From UBA1724 sp051884615 (GTDB lineage Bacteria; Verrucomicrobiota; Lentisphaeria; Oligosphaerales; Oligosphaeraceae): DNA of 64,000 nucleotides. The notes below the pieces were generated by a model that saw nothing but the letters and a program-made list of their open reading frames with translations, was not told the origin of the DNA and searched no databases. This document shows, in pieces, positions 43,126-52,805 of the stretch. The translations under genes and the position numbers were made by a program. The stretch covers positions 1 to 64,000 of the forward strand of contig JBJEVT010000006.1 in NCBI GenBank assembly GCA_051884615.1, in the 5' to 3' direction. Positions within the stretch are counted from its first letter, which is position 1, and each line of letters starts with the position of its first letter.

Positions 43126-44958
43126 TCAATCCCGGGGGAGGAACCAGGCGAAGATATGGCGGCGGTAGACCGCATTGTCCCGCCTCAGTCCGGACTGTTC
43201 CAGGAATTCATCCAAGTTGGTGCGTTCTTCTCCCCGGAGGGGCTGGACTTTGGCGGCAAGGTCGGTGGGGATTTGCTCCGCGAGGGAGAAGGAGCTGGTG
43301 CGTTTCACCGGCAGATATTCGATCCAGTCCACGGGCACGTCGTGGCATTTTCCATCTCCTCCCCAGACGGAGACATAGGTCCTGCGCTCCACGCCCTTGA
43401 AGCCGTGGCTGGTCACCTGCACATCCCCCGCGTTCTTCGTCCGGGTGACTTTTCCCACCTTCAGGATGTTCCGGGTGATGGACTGGGGATGGGCGAAATA
43501 TCCCTCGCCCATGTAGTTGGCAAGACTCTCCTGCTCCCAGGAGCAGGAGGTCTCCCCCGGCTTGTATCCGTAGATAGTGCGGGTGGACTGCATCTGCTGG
43601 TAGAGGGGGATGCAGAGACAGGGAGCCATGGCGAAAAACACCTGCCGGAAATACTCCTGCGCCCGTGCCATGAACCTCCTCTCCGCCTCGTCGATGCTGT
43701 TGGTGGCGAAGGTCTGGGGATTGGTGTCCAGGGAGAAGTCGCTCATATGCCGGGCGGAGATGGCGTTGATGCGCCCCATTTTGGTGAAGGCGAAGTCGTC
43801 TCCGTATCCCACCTTGCCGTCCTTCAGCAAGTTGACCATCTGGGACATGGCAAGGGGAGTGAAGAGCAGTCGGAACTGGATTTCGTCGCTGCGGTCCGTG
43901 GCGTGGAAGAGGAGTTCGAACTCCTCGTTGCTCATCATGGTGTATTGGGATTCGTCATCCAGATTCTCGGCGAACTTCTTCAGCTTCTTCAGCGCGCTTT
44001 TCTTCCGCATGCGGTCCAGGAATCCGTCGCCCGCCTGGGAGAGGCTGGAGGGGGAGCGGCTGAAGTAGAGCGTGGGCGCCGCGTCGTTGCCGTAGAGGAG
44101 GAGTCCCCGGGTGCTATAGACGGGCTTGGGGGCGGTGTAGGTGGCGGTGAGGGTCTCGCTCCGGGTGACCCAGTGGCTGTGCCCCTCGGAGTCCCGCACC
44201 CGCTCCCGCCAATGGATGGTCAGGTGCCCGTAGTAGGTCTCGGTGCCCCACTCCTGGGCGAGCACATCCAGGAAGACAAAGGGGTTTCCCCGCATGTCCC
44301 CGCTCTGGGTGAAGAGCACGGAGCAGTTTTCCTCCACGAAATCCTCGGGCAGGCCGAAATCCTGGATCAGCTCCGTCATGCGTCCCGCGGTGAAATAGGG
44401 GTCGAAGTTGAGCATGGGGCAGACCTGACGGATCAGCCGGGGGAGCTGATCCCAGTCGTATCGCTGGTTCAGGGGCTCCATCTGCTGCCAGGTGAGCCGG
44501 GTCAGTTCCTGAATCCTGGCGTTCAGCTGCGCCAGCCGCTCCTGGATTCTCTTCCTCCAGGGAAGCACCACCAGGAAGATCAGGACCAGGGCGCCGATGC
44601 CCAGCAGAAGCCCCCACAGGAGGCAGGCATCCGCATTTTCACTGGGCACCACGTCCTCCAGGTTGGGGGCGACGACGGCGCAGCACCCGCCGATGGCGAC
44701 CACCACCAGCAGCCCCAGCAGGAAGGTGCACATCGTATGGGTGGAGCTGGCGCTGCCGGCCTGCGCCGTGGTCTCCTCCAGCTCCTTGACGCTGGCGCGG
44801 TTGGCCTCCTCGTCCACCTGCGCCGCCGTCCGAAGACGCTGAAACTCCTCCGCAGCCGCCTCATAGAAGGCGAGCTGATAGCGGTCCCGGTAAGCCTCCA
44901 CCGGCTGGGCAATCTCCTCCGGCGGCGAGAATGACCTGGCTTCCTCTTCTGCGGACAT
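43126..44958 (-). CDS. Large membrane protein, DUF3137-like, partner of LemA
   Basis: A 610-residue protein with a helical cytoplasmic start, two adjacent membrane helices (about 75-97 and 112-134, MCTFLLGLLVVVAIGG and LLLGIGALVLIFLVVLPW), and then a long soluble part. The layout, and a location directly downstream of lemA, fit DUF3137-type proteins that often pair with LemA; the assignment is tentative. AGGAGAATATTC precedes the ATG. Several cysteines and tryptophans in the C-terminal half are not explained. Confidence 0.55.
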   Translation of the reverse strand: MSAEEEARSFSPPEEIAQPVEAYRDRYQLAFYEAAAEEFQRLRTAAQVDEEANRASVKELEETTAQAGSASSTHTMCTFLLGLLVVVAIGGCCAVVAPNLEDVVPSENADACLLWGLLLGIGALVLIFLVVLPWRKRIQERLAQLNARIQELTRLTWQQMEPLNQRYDWDQLPRLIRQVCPMLNFDPYFTAGRMTELIQDFGLPEDFVEENCSVLFTQSGDMRGNPFVFLDVLAQEWGTETYYGHLTIHWRERVRDSEGHSHWVTRSETLTATYTAPKPVYSTRGLLLYGNDAAPTLYFSRSPSSLSQAGDGFLDRMRKKSALKKLKKFAENLDDESQYTMMSNEEFELLFHATDRSDEIQFRLLFTPLAMSQMVNLLKDGKVGYGDDFAFTKMGRINAISARHMSDFSLDTNPQTFATNSIDEAERRFMARAQEYFRQVFFAMAPCLCIPLYQQMQSTRTIYGYKPGETSCSWEQESLANYMGEGYFAHPQSITRNILKVGKVTRTKNAGDVQVTSHGFKGVERRTYVSVWGGDGKCHDVPVDWIEYLPVKRTSSFSLAEQIPTDLAAKVQPLRGEERTNLDEFLEQSGLRRDNAVYRRHIFAWFLPRD

Positions 44959-45085
44959 GAATATTCTCCTCCCTGGCGCTCCGGGAGGAAGGACGGTCCG
45001 CGGACCTCCTCCCTCCCCCGCTCACCCCTCCCGGGCGGCGCCCTCGGAACACAGGCGCATGGGGCGTCCCCGGGGGATGCCGTTT

Positions 45086-45766
45086 CTAGAAGAAGTTCTG
45101 GCGTGCCTGGTTGCGGATTTCCGCGCTGGCGGTGAAGGGGATGCGGGTGGTGTATCCTTCCCGGGCGGCGACGATCTGGCGGGTGGGCCACTCGAAGAGG
45201 GAGGTGTTCCACTGCGCCACGGTGTCGTTGTAGAGGCTGCGGGCGGCGGTGATCTCCCGCTGGAGATAGCTGTTCTGCTGGATGGCGTCGGCGATGGCCT
45301 TGTGCGCCTTCAGTTCGGGATAGGCCTCCACCTGGGGGAAGAGGCGTCCGAAGGAGTGTTCCAAGCCCCGCGCCAGTTCGTTGCGCTGGGCGTCCGACAT
45401 GCCGCCGCCGGCGGGGTTGACGCCGCTCCGATATGCCGCCACCCCGAGCATCACCTCCTTGTCCAGGGTCACGGCTTTGTTCACCAGCGCCGCCAGATTC
45501 TGGAGAATCATCACCCGCTGCTCCAGATAGTTGTCAATCTCGGAGGCGTGCGCCTGGATTTTCTGCTGGAGTTTCTGGAAGTAGTTTTTCGCGGAGACCT
45601 TCATCAGCTGGAAGATGAGGCCGGGGATGATGCCGCAGACCCACAGGAGGATCTCGAAGAGCAGAGAGCCCGCGCCCACCTTCACGGGGATCTGTTTCTC
45701 GATCACATGGATGTCGCGTCCCTCCTCGTTCACGGGACCGGTCATTTCGTCCAATTCATTGGCCAT
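45086..45766 (-). CDS. lemA: LemA family protein
   Basis: A 226-residue membrane-associated helical protein. A hydrophobic segment near residues 35-52 (LLFEILLWVCGIIPGLIFQL) is followed by the LemA coiled-coil core: RVMILQNLAALVNKAVTLDKEVMLGVAAYRS, AYPELKAHKAI, EITAARSLYNDTVAQWNTSLFEWP and a final FTAS. The ATG at 45766 has AAGGAGC 9 nt upstream; the longer frame is unsupported. LemA function is unclear; it is often linked to envelope stress or phospholipid-related loci. Confidence 0.88.
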   Translation of the reverse strand: MANELDEMTGPVNEEGRDIHVIEKQIPVKVGAGSLLFEILLWVCGIIPGLIFQLMKVSAKNYFQKLQQKIQAHASEIDNYLEQRVMILQNLAALVNKAVTLDKEVMLGVAAYRSGVNPAGGGMSDAQRNELARGLEHSFGRLFPQVEAYPELKAHKAIADAIQQNSYLQREITAARSLYNDTVAQWNTSLFEWPTRQIVAAREGYTTRIPFTASAEIRNQARQNFF

Positions 45767-46005
45767 GGCGTAATTGCTCCTTAACAAGATGTCTCGACAA
45801 GGGAACGATGCAAGAAAAAGGGTAAGATTCCCATCCGGAAAACCCGCCTTCCGGGAAACCCTTACACTGTAATTTCTCTCCGGAGAAACGGGGATAAAAG
45901 CGCGGAAAAAAGAGAATAATTCCATGCGCCTTCCCTCCCCGCCCCCATTCCGGGGAGGGAAAGCTTCCCGAGACCAAATCCCCCCCCCGCGCCGGCGCAA
46001 GGGTT

Positions 46006-47025
46006 CTAGGATTCCAGCAGAGCCCGGGTGCGGCACACTTCCTGGTCGCACTCCCCCACCAGCTCCTGGACAATCTCCTGGACCGTCTGCTCCTTGCTCA
46101 CCAGGCCCACGGACTGGCCCGCCATCACGGAGCCCCGCTCCACATCCCCCAGGACGGCGGCACGGTGCAGCCCGCCCACCCAGAAGTGCTCCACCTGGGC
46201 CTGGGCCTCCGCCCGGCTGATGTGACCGGCATCCAGCTGGCTCAGCAGATTCAGCTGCAGACGCTCGAACTCCCGGGTGCCCTCGTTGCGAAGGGCGCGC
46301 ACCGCCGTGACCGGCAGACTGGAGTCAAACTGGCCGGAGGGCTGGGCGTCCCGGGCGTGGGCATGAAGCAGGGCTTCCTTGAACTGGGGATGGGCCTTGC
46401 ACTCCCGGGCGACGGCGAAACGGGTGCCCAGCTGGACGCCCGCCGCCCCCATCATCAGCAGGTGCGCCATCATCTTGCCCGTGGCCAGGCCGCCGCCCAC
46501 GAAGACCGGGACCTGGTCGCAATGGAAGAGGACCTGCTGGAGAAGGACGGTCAGGGAGACCGGGCCGATGTGGCCGCCGGCCTCGGTGCCCTCCAGCACC
46601 AGGGCGTCCGCACCGTAGGAGAGGAGGCGTTTCGCCAGCATTTCCGTGGAGGCGAAGCACATCACCTTGGCGCCGGTCTCCCGGATGGCGGCGATCTCCG
46701 TGTCCTTGGGCAGCCCCCCCGCGAAGATCACATAGGGGACGGGGCAGTTTTTCAGGACCGCCAGGTGGTCATGGTAGGCGGGTCCCAGGGTGATCACATT
46801 GACGGCGAAGGGACGCCGGGTGAGGGCGCGGGTCTGGAGGATGGATTCCTCCAGGAGCTTCGGCGGCATGCCGCCGCCTGCCAGGGCGCCGAAGGCCCCC
46901 GCCTCCGCCACGGCAGCCACCAGCTCCGGCGTGCTCACCCAGGTCATGGCGCCGCACAAAATGGGATATCGGGTCCCCAGAAATTGATTTCCTCGGAGGA
47001 AGAGGGATTCTGTGGCGTGGTCCAT
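46006..47025 (-). CDS. Nitronate monooxygenase / FabK-type enoyl-ACP reductase family protein
   Basis: A 339-residue FMN TIM-barrel enzyme. Hallmarks are the N-terminal YPILCGAMTWVSTPELVAAVAEAGAFGALAGG, the flavin-site EGTEAGGHIG with the catalytic His, PVFVGGGLATG and the phosphate site GAAGVQLGTRF. The family includes FabK, which makes fatty acids, and nitronate monooxygenases. No fab genes are nearby, so the reaction cannot be chosen from context. Confidence 0.85.
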   Translation of the reverse strand: MDHATESLFLRGNQFLGTRYPILCGAMTWVSTPELVAAVAEAGAFGALAGGGMPPKLLEESILQTRALTRRPFAVNVITLGPAYHDHLAVLKNCPVPYVIFAGGLPKDTEIAAIRETGAKVMCFASTEMLAKRLLSYGADALVLEGTEAGGHIGPVSLTVLLQQVLFHCDQVPVFVGGGLATGKMMAHLLMMGAAGVQLGTRFAVARECKAHPQFKEALLHAHARDAQPSGQFDSSLPVTAVRALRNEGTREFERLQLNLLSQLDAGHISRAEAQAQVEHFWVGGLHRAAVLGDVERGSVMAGQSVGLVSKEQTVQEIVQELVGECDQEVCRTRALLES

Positions 47026-47247
47026 GGCAATGTCTCGTATGAGGGGTGGAAGGTTCTGCCTGGGATTTCCGGGAGGCGGGGGAGGGAGTCCTGGGTCATG
47101 ACGTCACCGCGGGGTGCGGTCTGACGGAAAAGAGACTCCTCCGCCGCCCGTGCCAGGCGTGGGGAAAACCCTCGGCCGCGCCCTCCGCTTTCGCGGACCG
47201 GGGGAGAAAAAGGCGGGGAAAAGGAGGAAAGAGAGGAAAGGGGGACG

Positions 47248-49515
47248 CTAGCGGGTGCGGCGAACGGAGAATGCCCTTCCCCCCTCCCGCTCGTCGATGG
47301 CCATCATCCGCCCCATGATGGCCATGGCGGCGTGGAGCACCACGTCCTCCCGGGGAGCGCCGTCGTCGTAGAGGGCCTCGTCGGCGTCATGGAGCCGCTC
47401 CCGCTCCTCGGCGTTGCGCTCCGGCTGGTAGTGACGGAATTTTCTGGCCAGTTCCATTTCCTTGTTCCGGTAGACCCGGCGCACGGAAATCTCCAGGGGC
47501 AGGGTCTTCTGGCGGCGGAAAGCCACATATTCCTCCACATCCTTGGCGTAGCGCAGGAAGGCGGGGTCCTCCTCGGCGTACTTCCGGTAGAACTCCTGGA
47601 GCTCCGGCAGATGCTTCCGGAGGCTGGTCTGGAAGGGGATGGAGGCGGCGGGGGAGATCTTGTCCCACTGGAGCACATGGGGGAGATCGCCCTCGGAGTT
47701 CTTGAAGGCCATCAGGAAGGAGGGGAACTGGATGTCCGGGGTGACGCCCCGGATCTGGGTGGAGTCCCCGGTGACGCGGTAGAATTTCTGGATGGTGACC
47801 TTCAGGGAGCCCGGCGCCTTGCCCTCCAGGAAGTTCCTGTTGTTCTTGATGACGGGGGAGTTGCCCAGGTCCATCACGGCCTGGACCGTCCCTTTGCCAT
47901 GGGTCCCCGGGTCCCCCACCACCACGGCGCGCCGGGTGTCCTGGAGACAGGCCGCCAGAATCTCCGTCGCGGAGGCGGCACCCCGGTCCACCAGCACCAT
48001 CAGGGGGCCGTCGTAGAAGTTCTCCTGGACGGGAGCCACCCGGACCTGGGGCTTGCCCCTCCCGTTCTTGGTCTGCACCACGGGCACAGGCATGGGGCGG
48101 GACTTGGGCGGCGGCGCCAGGAACAGGGAGGCCAGCTGAATCGCCTCCTCCAGGGAGCCGCCCCCGTTGTTCCGCAAATCCAGCACCAGCCCGTCCACGG
48201 GGCCCTGTGCCTGGGCCTCCCGCAGCAGGCGGCGCACATCCCGGGTGGTGCTGGCGGCGTCGCCGCTGCCCTGGGAATAGCCGTTGAAATCCCGGTAGAA
48301 GCTGGGAAGGTAGATGTTCAGCACCCGCTTCCCCTCCACATCCCACACGCTGCTCTGCGCCTCGGCGTCCTTCAGGTGAATCTCATCCCGCACCAGGGAA
48401 ATCACCGTCTCCGCGGAGGAACCCTCCGGCACCACCGTCAAATACACCCGGGTCCCCTTGCGCCCGCGAATCTGGCGCACCACCTTGTCCAGAGGCATGC
48501 CCACCACCGTCCGGGGCTCCTCCGCGGGAGACTGCGCCACCGCCACAATGCGGTCGCCGGGACGCAGCCGCCCGTCCTTGGCGGCGGGGCCGCCGGGCAC
48601 CAGGCTCATGACCACCGTATAGGAGTCCCGCCAGGTGAGGGTCGCCCCGATGCCCTGGAGGGAGAGGGACATGGCGATGTCGAAATCCTCCTTGTCGTCG
48701 GGGGCGTAGTAGCAGCTATGGGGGTCCAGGAGCGAGGCAAAGGCATTCAGGAAGGTGGTCACCACCTCGCCTTCCTCCACCTCCCGGCGCATCCGGAAGA
48801 TGTCCAGGAGGGCGTTGCGGTTGCGGAGCCGGACGGGGGGCGGGGTGTAGACCGCCTTCTGCTCCCCCGCCTCCTTCTCCTCCTCCGGTTCGGCATCCCC
48901 GCGACTCTCCTCCCGGGCGGACATCTCCTCCTGGATCAACTGGTCCGCCAGGAGGGCGTTCTTCACGCTGCGAATCCAGTTCTTCTCCCGTTCCTCCCGG
49001 GTGGCGGCCCACTGGCGCTCCGCAGGAGAGTCGTACAGCATCATCTCGTCATCCTCGTGGAAATCCCACTCCCGCCCATAGGCCTGGAAGGCGAACATGG
49101 TCCATTCCCGCAGACGCTCCAGAAAACGCTGGTAGACCAGAAAGGCAAATTCCAAATTGGGCTGCCCCCCCTCGTAAAGCTTGTCCGCATATCCCCGAAA
49201 CTCCCGCAAATCCTGCTGGAGAAAATAGGCCTTCCCGGGATCCAGCATCTGAAAGTAGTTCTCATACCACTGCTCCTGCAACGCCGGCGTCACCTGGGGC
49301 GAACTGAAGTGATACCCCAGCAAACCCGCCACCGCCGCACGCGCCACCAGCTGCTGCGCCGGCGTCACCGTGAAACGGACGGACACATCCCCTTGGACGA
49401 CCTGGCGCTGGAACTGCTCCTCCAGCCGGACCGGGTCCAGCTCGGCGAAGAGGGGGCCGCTCCAGGAGAAAAGCCAGAGCAGGAGGAGCGGGAGAAGGGA
49501 GAGAAGGGGTCTCAT
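47248..49515 (-). CDS. prc: Carboxy-terminal processing protease (Prc/Tsp)
   Basis: A periplasmic serine protease that degrades proteins from their C-termini and processes envelope proteins. The 755-residue product has a signal peptide (residues 1-24, LLPLLLLWLFSWSGPLFA), an N-terminal helical domain, a PDZ domain (GATLTWRDSYTVVMSLVPGGPAAKDGRLRPGDRIVAV), DLRNNGGG, the nucleophile Ser515 in GAASATEI and the general base Lys541 in GTHGKGTVQ. The long C-terminal helical tail matches Prc of proteobacteria. A 111-nt AT-rich spacer with an ATGTTAT/ATAACAT inverted repeat separates it from the DUF721 gene. Confidence 0.95.
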   Translation of the reverse strand: MRPLLSLLPLLLLWLFSWSGPLFAELDPVRLEEQFQRQVVQGDVSVRFTVTPAQQLVARAAVAGLLGYHFSSPQVTPALQEQWYENYFQMLDPGKAYFLQQDLREFRGYADKLYEGGQPNLEFAFLVYQRFLERLREWTMFAFQAYGREWDFHEDDEMMLYDSPAERQWAATREEREKNWIRSVKNALLADQLIQEEMSAREESRGDAEPEEEKEAGEQKAVYTPPPVRLRNRNALLDIFRMRREVEEGEVVTTFLNAFASLLDPHSCYYAPDDKEDFDIAMSLSLQGIGATLTWRDSYTVVMSLVPGGPAAKDGRLRPGDRIVAVAQSPAEEPRTVVGMPLDKVVRQIRGRKGTRVYLTVVPEGSSAETVISLVRDEIHLKDAEAQSSVWDVEGKRVLNIYLPSFYRDFNGYSQGSGDAASTTRDVRRLLREAQAQGPVDGLVLDLRNNGGGSLEEAIQLASLFLAPPPKSRPMPVPVVQTKNGRGKPQVRVAPVQENFYDGPLMVLVDRGAASATEILAACLQDTRRAVVVGDPGTHGKGTVQAVMDLGNSPVIKNNRNFLEGKAPGSLKVTIQKFYRVTGDSTQIRGVTPDIQFPSFLMAFKNSEGDLPHVLQWDKISPAASIPFQTSLRKHLPELQEFYRKYAEEDPAFLRYAKDVEEYVAFRRQKTLPLEISVRRVYRNKEMELARKFRHYQPERNAEERERLHDADEALYDDGAPREDVVLHAAMAIMGRMMAIDEREGGRAFSVRRTR

Positions 49516-49627
49516 CGTGGCGGGAAATCGAAACGGGACTTCTTGTATTGAATGTTATGACTCCTTGATTTACAGATAGTTATAACATAAGATGGCTCTC
49601 CGTGGAAAGAGAGAGGGGACTGGGGCT

Positions 49628-50080
49628 CTAGCGTCTGCCAGGGGAAATCAGTCGGCACTGTTGGACGCTTCCTCCGGTCAACTGTTCCACGCGATGCCGG
49701 ATGACGCCCATCAGGGGAGACTGACGAAGGACGTAGAGATAGGTCTGGTTTTCCGCGGAAATCACCAGGGTCTTGTCGCGGATTTCCACGGGGCGGAGCT
49801 GGCGGGAGGTCTGTTCCCCGACCAGCTGGCTCCAGTTCTCCCGGATTTTCTCCAGAAGCACCCCCTGGTCCTGTCCGATGCGGTGGAGGAATTTCTCCAG
49901 GCACCGGGAGAGTTCTCGGGGCTGGGGATGGAAGCGCCCCAGGATGTCCGGCGCCGACTCGGCGCCCACCCAGTCCGCCACCAGCTGGTCCATGCTCTGC
50001 TCATTGCTCTGCTCATTCGAGAAGAAGCGACGCCCTCTGGGGGCGGGCAGCAATTCGCGAGAGGAATCGGAGTCGGTCAT
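49628..50080 (-). CDS. DUF721 (DciA-like) protein
   Basis: A 150-residue protein whose C-terminal 90 residues carry the DUF721 pattern: LLEKIRENWSQLVGEQTSRQLRPVEIRDKTLVISAENQTYLYVLRQSP...VEQLTGG. The family includes DciA, which helps load the replicative helicase. The first 60 residues are variable and contain a repeated SNEQSNEQ. It is divergently arranged with yggS. Confidence 0.8.
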   Translation of the reverse strand: MTDSDSSRELLPAPRGRRFFSNEQSNEQSMDQLVADWVGAESAPDILGRFHPQPRELSRCLEKFLHRIGQDQGVLLEKIRENWSQLVGEQTSRQLRPVEIRDKTLVISAENQTYLYVLRQSPLMGVIRHRVEQLTGGSVQQCRLISPGRR

Positions 50081-50268
50081 GGGAGGAAGGAAGGGACGCA
50101 GAAGGACGTGGGGCGGGGATCGCCGCTTATCTTATGGCGAATCCCGCGGAAAGAGGCGCATGCCCGCCCCTCCCCGCCACGCAAAAACCGCCCCGCCCGG
50201 CTCCCCGCGGGAAAACCAACGCCAGGGGCGACAGCGGGTTTTAACATACTCCCTTATCCCCAAACTCC

Positions 50269-50955
50269 ATGTCCTGCCTCCTGAAGAATTTTGACGCCGT
50301 CACCCAGGACCTGACCCGTGTCTGCCAGGACTGCGGACGAAGCCCCGATTCGGTCCGCCTCCTGGCCGTCTCCAAAACCTTCCCCGCCCAGGACGTGGAG
50401 GAACTCTTCCAGGGACGACACCACCTCGCCTTCGGGGAAAACCGGGTCCAGGAGCTGAAGGAAAAAGCCCCGCGCCTCCCCCGGGAACTCCAGTGGCACC
50501 TCATCGGACACCTCCAGGCCAACAAAGTCCGCACCGCCCTGGAATACGCCCGGTGGATTCACGGAGTGGACACCGCCTCCCTCTTCTGGCGCATCCAGGA
50601 CATCGCCGCCCAGGTCGACGCCACCCCACGCCTCCTCCTGGAAGTCAATGTCTCCGGCGAGGAAAGCAAATTCGGATTCACCCCGGAGGACGCCCTCGCC
50701 CTCGCCCGGGAAATCGGCGCGCGCCCCCTCCAGGCTCCCCTGGCGGGACTGATGACCATGGCACCCTTCCAAGCCCCCAGGGAAACCCTGGAAAAGGTCT
50801 TCGGCGGGCTGCGCCAGCTGCGGGACCAGCTGGAGCAAATCCGAAGCGAACCACTGCCGGAACTCTCCATGGGCATGAGCGGAGATTATCCCGAGGCCAT
50901 ACGCCAGGGCGCCACCATCGTCCGCATCGGCACCGCCATCTTCGGACATCGATAG
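50269..50955 (+). CDS. yggS: Pyridoxal-5'-phosphate homeostasis protein (YggS family)
   Basis: A PLP-binding TIM-barrel protein that buffers vitamin B6. The 228-residue product has Lys36 in LLAVSKTFP, the PLP Schiff-base lysine at the same position as E. coli YggS, then FGENRVQE, WHLIGHLQANK, EVNVSGEESKFGF, LMTM and LSMGMSGDYPEAI. The spacer upstream carries TTTTAACATACT near 50240 as a possible -10 region. Confidence 0.95.
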   Translation: MSCLLKNFDAVTQDLTRVCQDCGRSPDSVRLLAVSKTFPAQDVEELFQGRHHLAFGENRVQELKEKAPRLPRELQWHLIGHLQANKVRTALEYARWIHGVDTASLFWRIQDIAAQVDATPRLLLEVNVSGEESKFGFTPEDALALAREIGARPLQAPLAGLMTMAPFQAPRETLEKVFGGLRQLRDQLEQIRSEPLPELSMGMSGDYPEAIRQGATIVRIGTAIFGHR

Positions 50956-51079
50956 GGCAAACGCCCCAACCCGCCCCCGGAAGGGGAACCGTCCGGGGAC
51001 AGGCGGACGGAGCCGCCGGAACGCCAGCGTATCCTCCGTGTCCCTGCGCCGGCGGACAACCACGGGGTTCCCCTCTCTG

Positions 51080-51949
51080 TCACTTCCTATTTCTTCCCTT
51101 CATCCAGAATCCCAGGGCGAGGAAGCAAAGAGAGACAGGCAGGAGGAACCAGGGGACGATTTCCAGGGCGAACCGGAAGGAATCATATCGGGTCCATCGC
51201 TCCCACTTGCGCCTCCATCTCTCCCGAAGGGTCGGCGTTATGTTCGCCATCCTTTCCCGCCTGGCGATGAGATATTCTGCTTGTCTTTCCACTCTTTCCA
51301 CGGATAATCTTGAATGCTCAGATGCATCCCTTGCATGGAAGAGCCTCATATTTGGGGGAAACCGAAAGTCGTCCTCGCCGAATTCCGGACGGAATTGGAT
51401 ATGCTTCCTGCGAACAGAGAACTCCAGCCTTCCTGAAGAATCATAGCGTTTGTCGGCAAGAATAAATTCCGTTTCCTTGTCCACAATCGCCTCATACACG
51501 TCCCCCCGCTCCCGGTATTCTGAAATTTTCCAGCAATCCTTTCCCTCGTAGGAAATGGTCTCCATTTTGAAGGTGGAGTCTTTCCCGATCTTGTGCAGCG
51601 GTCGTTCGCATTGCAGCACAATCCCCGAGACCTCGTATGAACTGTTCCAAATGTCGAAATAGCCATCAGGACAATAGATTTCTTTCGTGTCATATGCCCA
51701 GGCTTGTCCCCTAAATTCTTCTTTTACCTTCCCTTCCCGGACATACCATATGGTGCCGTCCAAATCACGCCTTTGCTTGACAGTGATGATCCTGTAGGGA
51801 TTCCCTCCGTTGAGGAGGTCTTCGTAGGAATAGTCAAGAGTCGCATCATGGAGAATCGCCTTCCGGAGGATCTCCTCGGGATTCTCCTGGGCGAACAGGG
51901 AGAATCCTCCAAGAATCAGCGTCCAAAGAAGCCAAAGCGTGGTTCTCAT
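51080..51949 (-). CDS. Large exported protein of the duplicated module, copy 1
   Basis: A 289-residue protein of unknown family. It has a signal peptide (MRTTLWLLWTLILGGFSLFAQ), a soluble domain rich in Tyr, Asp and Lys (for example GKDCWKISEYRERGDVYEAIVDKETEFILADKRYDSSGRLEF), and a C-terminal membrane helix (VPWFLLPVSLCFLALGFWMKGRNRK) so it is probably anchored and faces the periplasm. GGAG precedes ATG 51949. A paralogue lies at 53330-54201: its first ~40 and last ~60 codons are nearly identical while the middle has diverged. The partner small Cys protein ends 39 nt upstream. Confidence 0.8.
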   Translation of the reverse strand: MRTTLWLLWTLILGGFSLFAQENPEEILRKAILHDATLDYSYEDLLNGGNPYRIITVKQRRDLDGTIWYVREGKVKEEFRGQAWAYDTKEIYCPDGYFDIWNSSYEVSGIVLQCERPLHKIGKDSTFKMETISYEGKDCWKISEYRERGDVYEAIVDKETEFILADKRYDSSGRLEFSVRRKHIQFRPEFGEDDFRFPPNMRLFHARDASEHSRLSVERVERQAEYLIARRERMANITPTLRERWRRKWERWTRYDSFRFALEIVPWFLLPVSLCFLALGFWMKGRNRK

Positions 51950-51988
51950 GTCGTTTCTCCGTTGACAGAATCCCCATTGCATAGATGT

Positions 51989-52240
51989 CTATCTTGCATT
52001 GGATTGTTCATTCTCACAATTTACAACACACCTGTCATGGTTTGCTTTAATTGCGCTTTTACATCTCTCCAAATCACCGGAATCCGGCCTCTCCCCGTTC
52101 TCCCCGAATGTCTGTTCGCAAACCGCCAGTTGGTTGGAATAAATCTTGGCGCAGTAGTTCTCGCAAGCGATGCCTCTTGCGAAGGCAAGAAGTCCACAGA
52201 CCACCAGCAGGAGAACGATGACCCACATTCCGATTTTCAT
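51989..52240 (-). CDS. Small exported six-cysteine protein, copy 1
   Basis: An 83-residue protein with an N-terminal hydrophobic segment (MWVIVLLLVVCGLLAFA) and six cysteines after it in a perfectly symmetric spacing: C-x3-C-x10-C-x18-C-x10-C-x3-C. Such symmetry fits two antiparallel helices tied by three disulfides, as in twin-CxnC helical hairpins. The central GENGERPDS would be the turn. AAGGAGGTG lies 8 nt upstream. The paralogue at 54262-54501 keeps all six cysteines and the same spacing. No family is recognised. Confidence 0.8.
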   Translation of the reverse strand: MKIGMWVIVLLLVVCGLLAFARGIACENYCAKIYSNQLAVCEQTFGENGERPDSGDLERCKSAIKANHDRCVVNCENEQSNAR

Positions 52241-52324
52241 TTTCGCACCTCCTTATTGTGAGAATGACCTATTGGTTCGACACTTGAATTTGTCATTGCC
52301 GATGGCTCCCATGACTAGACACCA

Positions 52325-52801
52325 TTATTCAGAAACTTCCACTTCTCTATCATTTTCTTCACACACATCATCAAGAATACTTCCCTTGCGGGAGTTTCTA
52401 GTCAAAAGCAAGAAAACACATGAGAGAAAGACCCAAGCAAGGGCAAAACCAATAAATGACCAGTCTTTCATCGTTTTAATTGTCTCCAAAGTGGACACAC
52501 AGTGACATGCCATACGGGACGGCGCAACTTGGGTTAAAACTTTTGCATAAAGAAAGACAAAAGAGAAAAGAAAAACACCAAAAGACTTCTTATATTCTCT
52601 CGCATTCGATATTACCAATTCGGAGCATAACAATATCCCTACGCCTACCAATAAAATGTAGGATAAGACAACAAGCCAATGCAAATTCGGCATCCGGCTC
52701 GCTTCCAAGAAGGATTCTGGTTGATGCATCAATAATATCATATTCCCCCAACCAACCATTCCTAATGCAAGGAAACAAAAATGTTTGAGTTTATCCATCA
52801 T
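52325..52801 (-). CDS. MauE/DoxX-like redox-associated membrane protein
   Basis: A 158-residue protein with four hydrophobic segments. HFCFLALGMVGWGNMILLMHQPESFLEASRMPNLHW resembles the first helix and loop of MauE/DoxX proteins, and a Cys pair in MACHCVSTLETIK sits where MauE proteins have their CxC-type motif. MauE-type proteins take part in disulfide or quinone-linked redox chemistry in the envelope. The ATG at 52801 follows GAGGAATAG. The codon and base use is clearly AT-rich. It directly follows the rhodanese gene. Confidence 0.6.
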   Translation of the reverse strand: MMDKLKHFCFLALGMVGWGNMILLMHQPESFLEASRMPNLHWLVVLSYILLVGVGILLCSELVISNAREYKKSFGVFLFSFVFLYAKVLTQVAPSRMACHCVSTLETIKTMKDWSFIGFALAWVFLSCVFLLLTRNSRKGSILDDVCEENDREVEVSE

Positions 52802-52805
52802 ACCA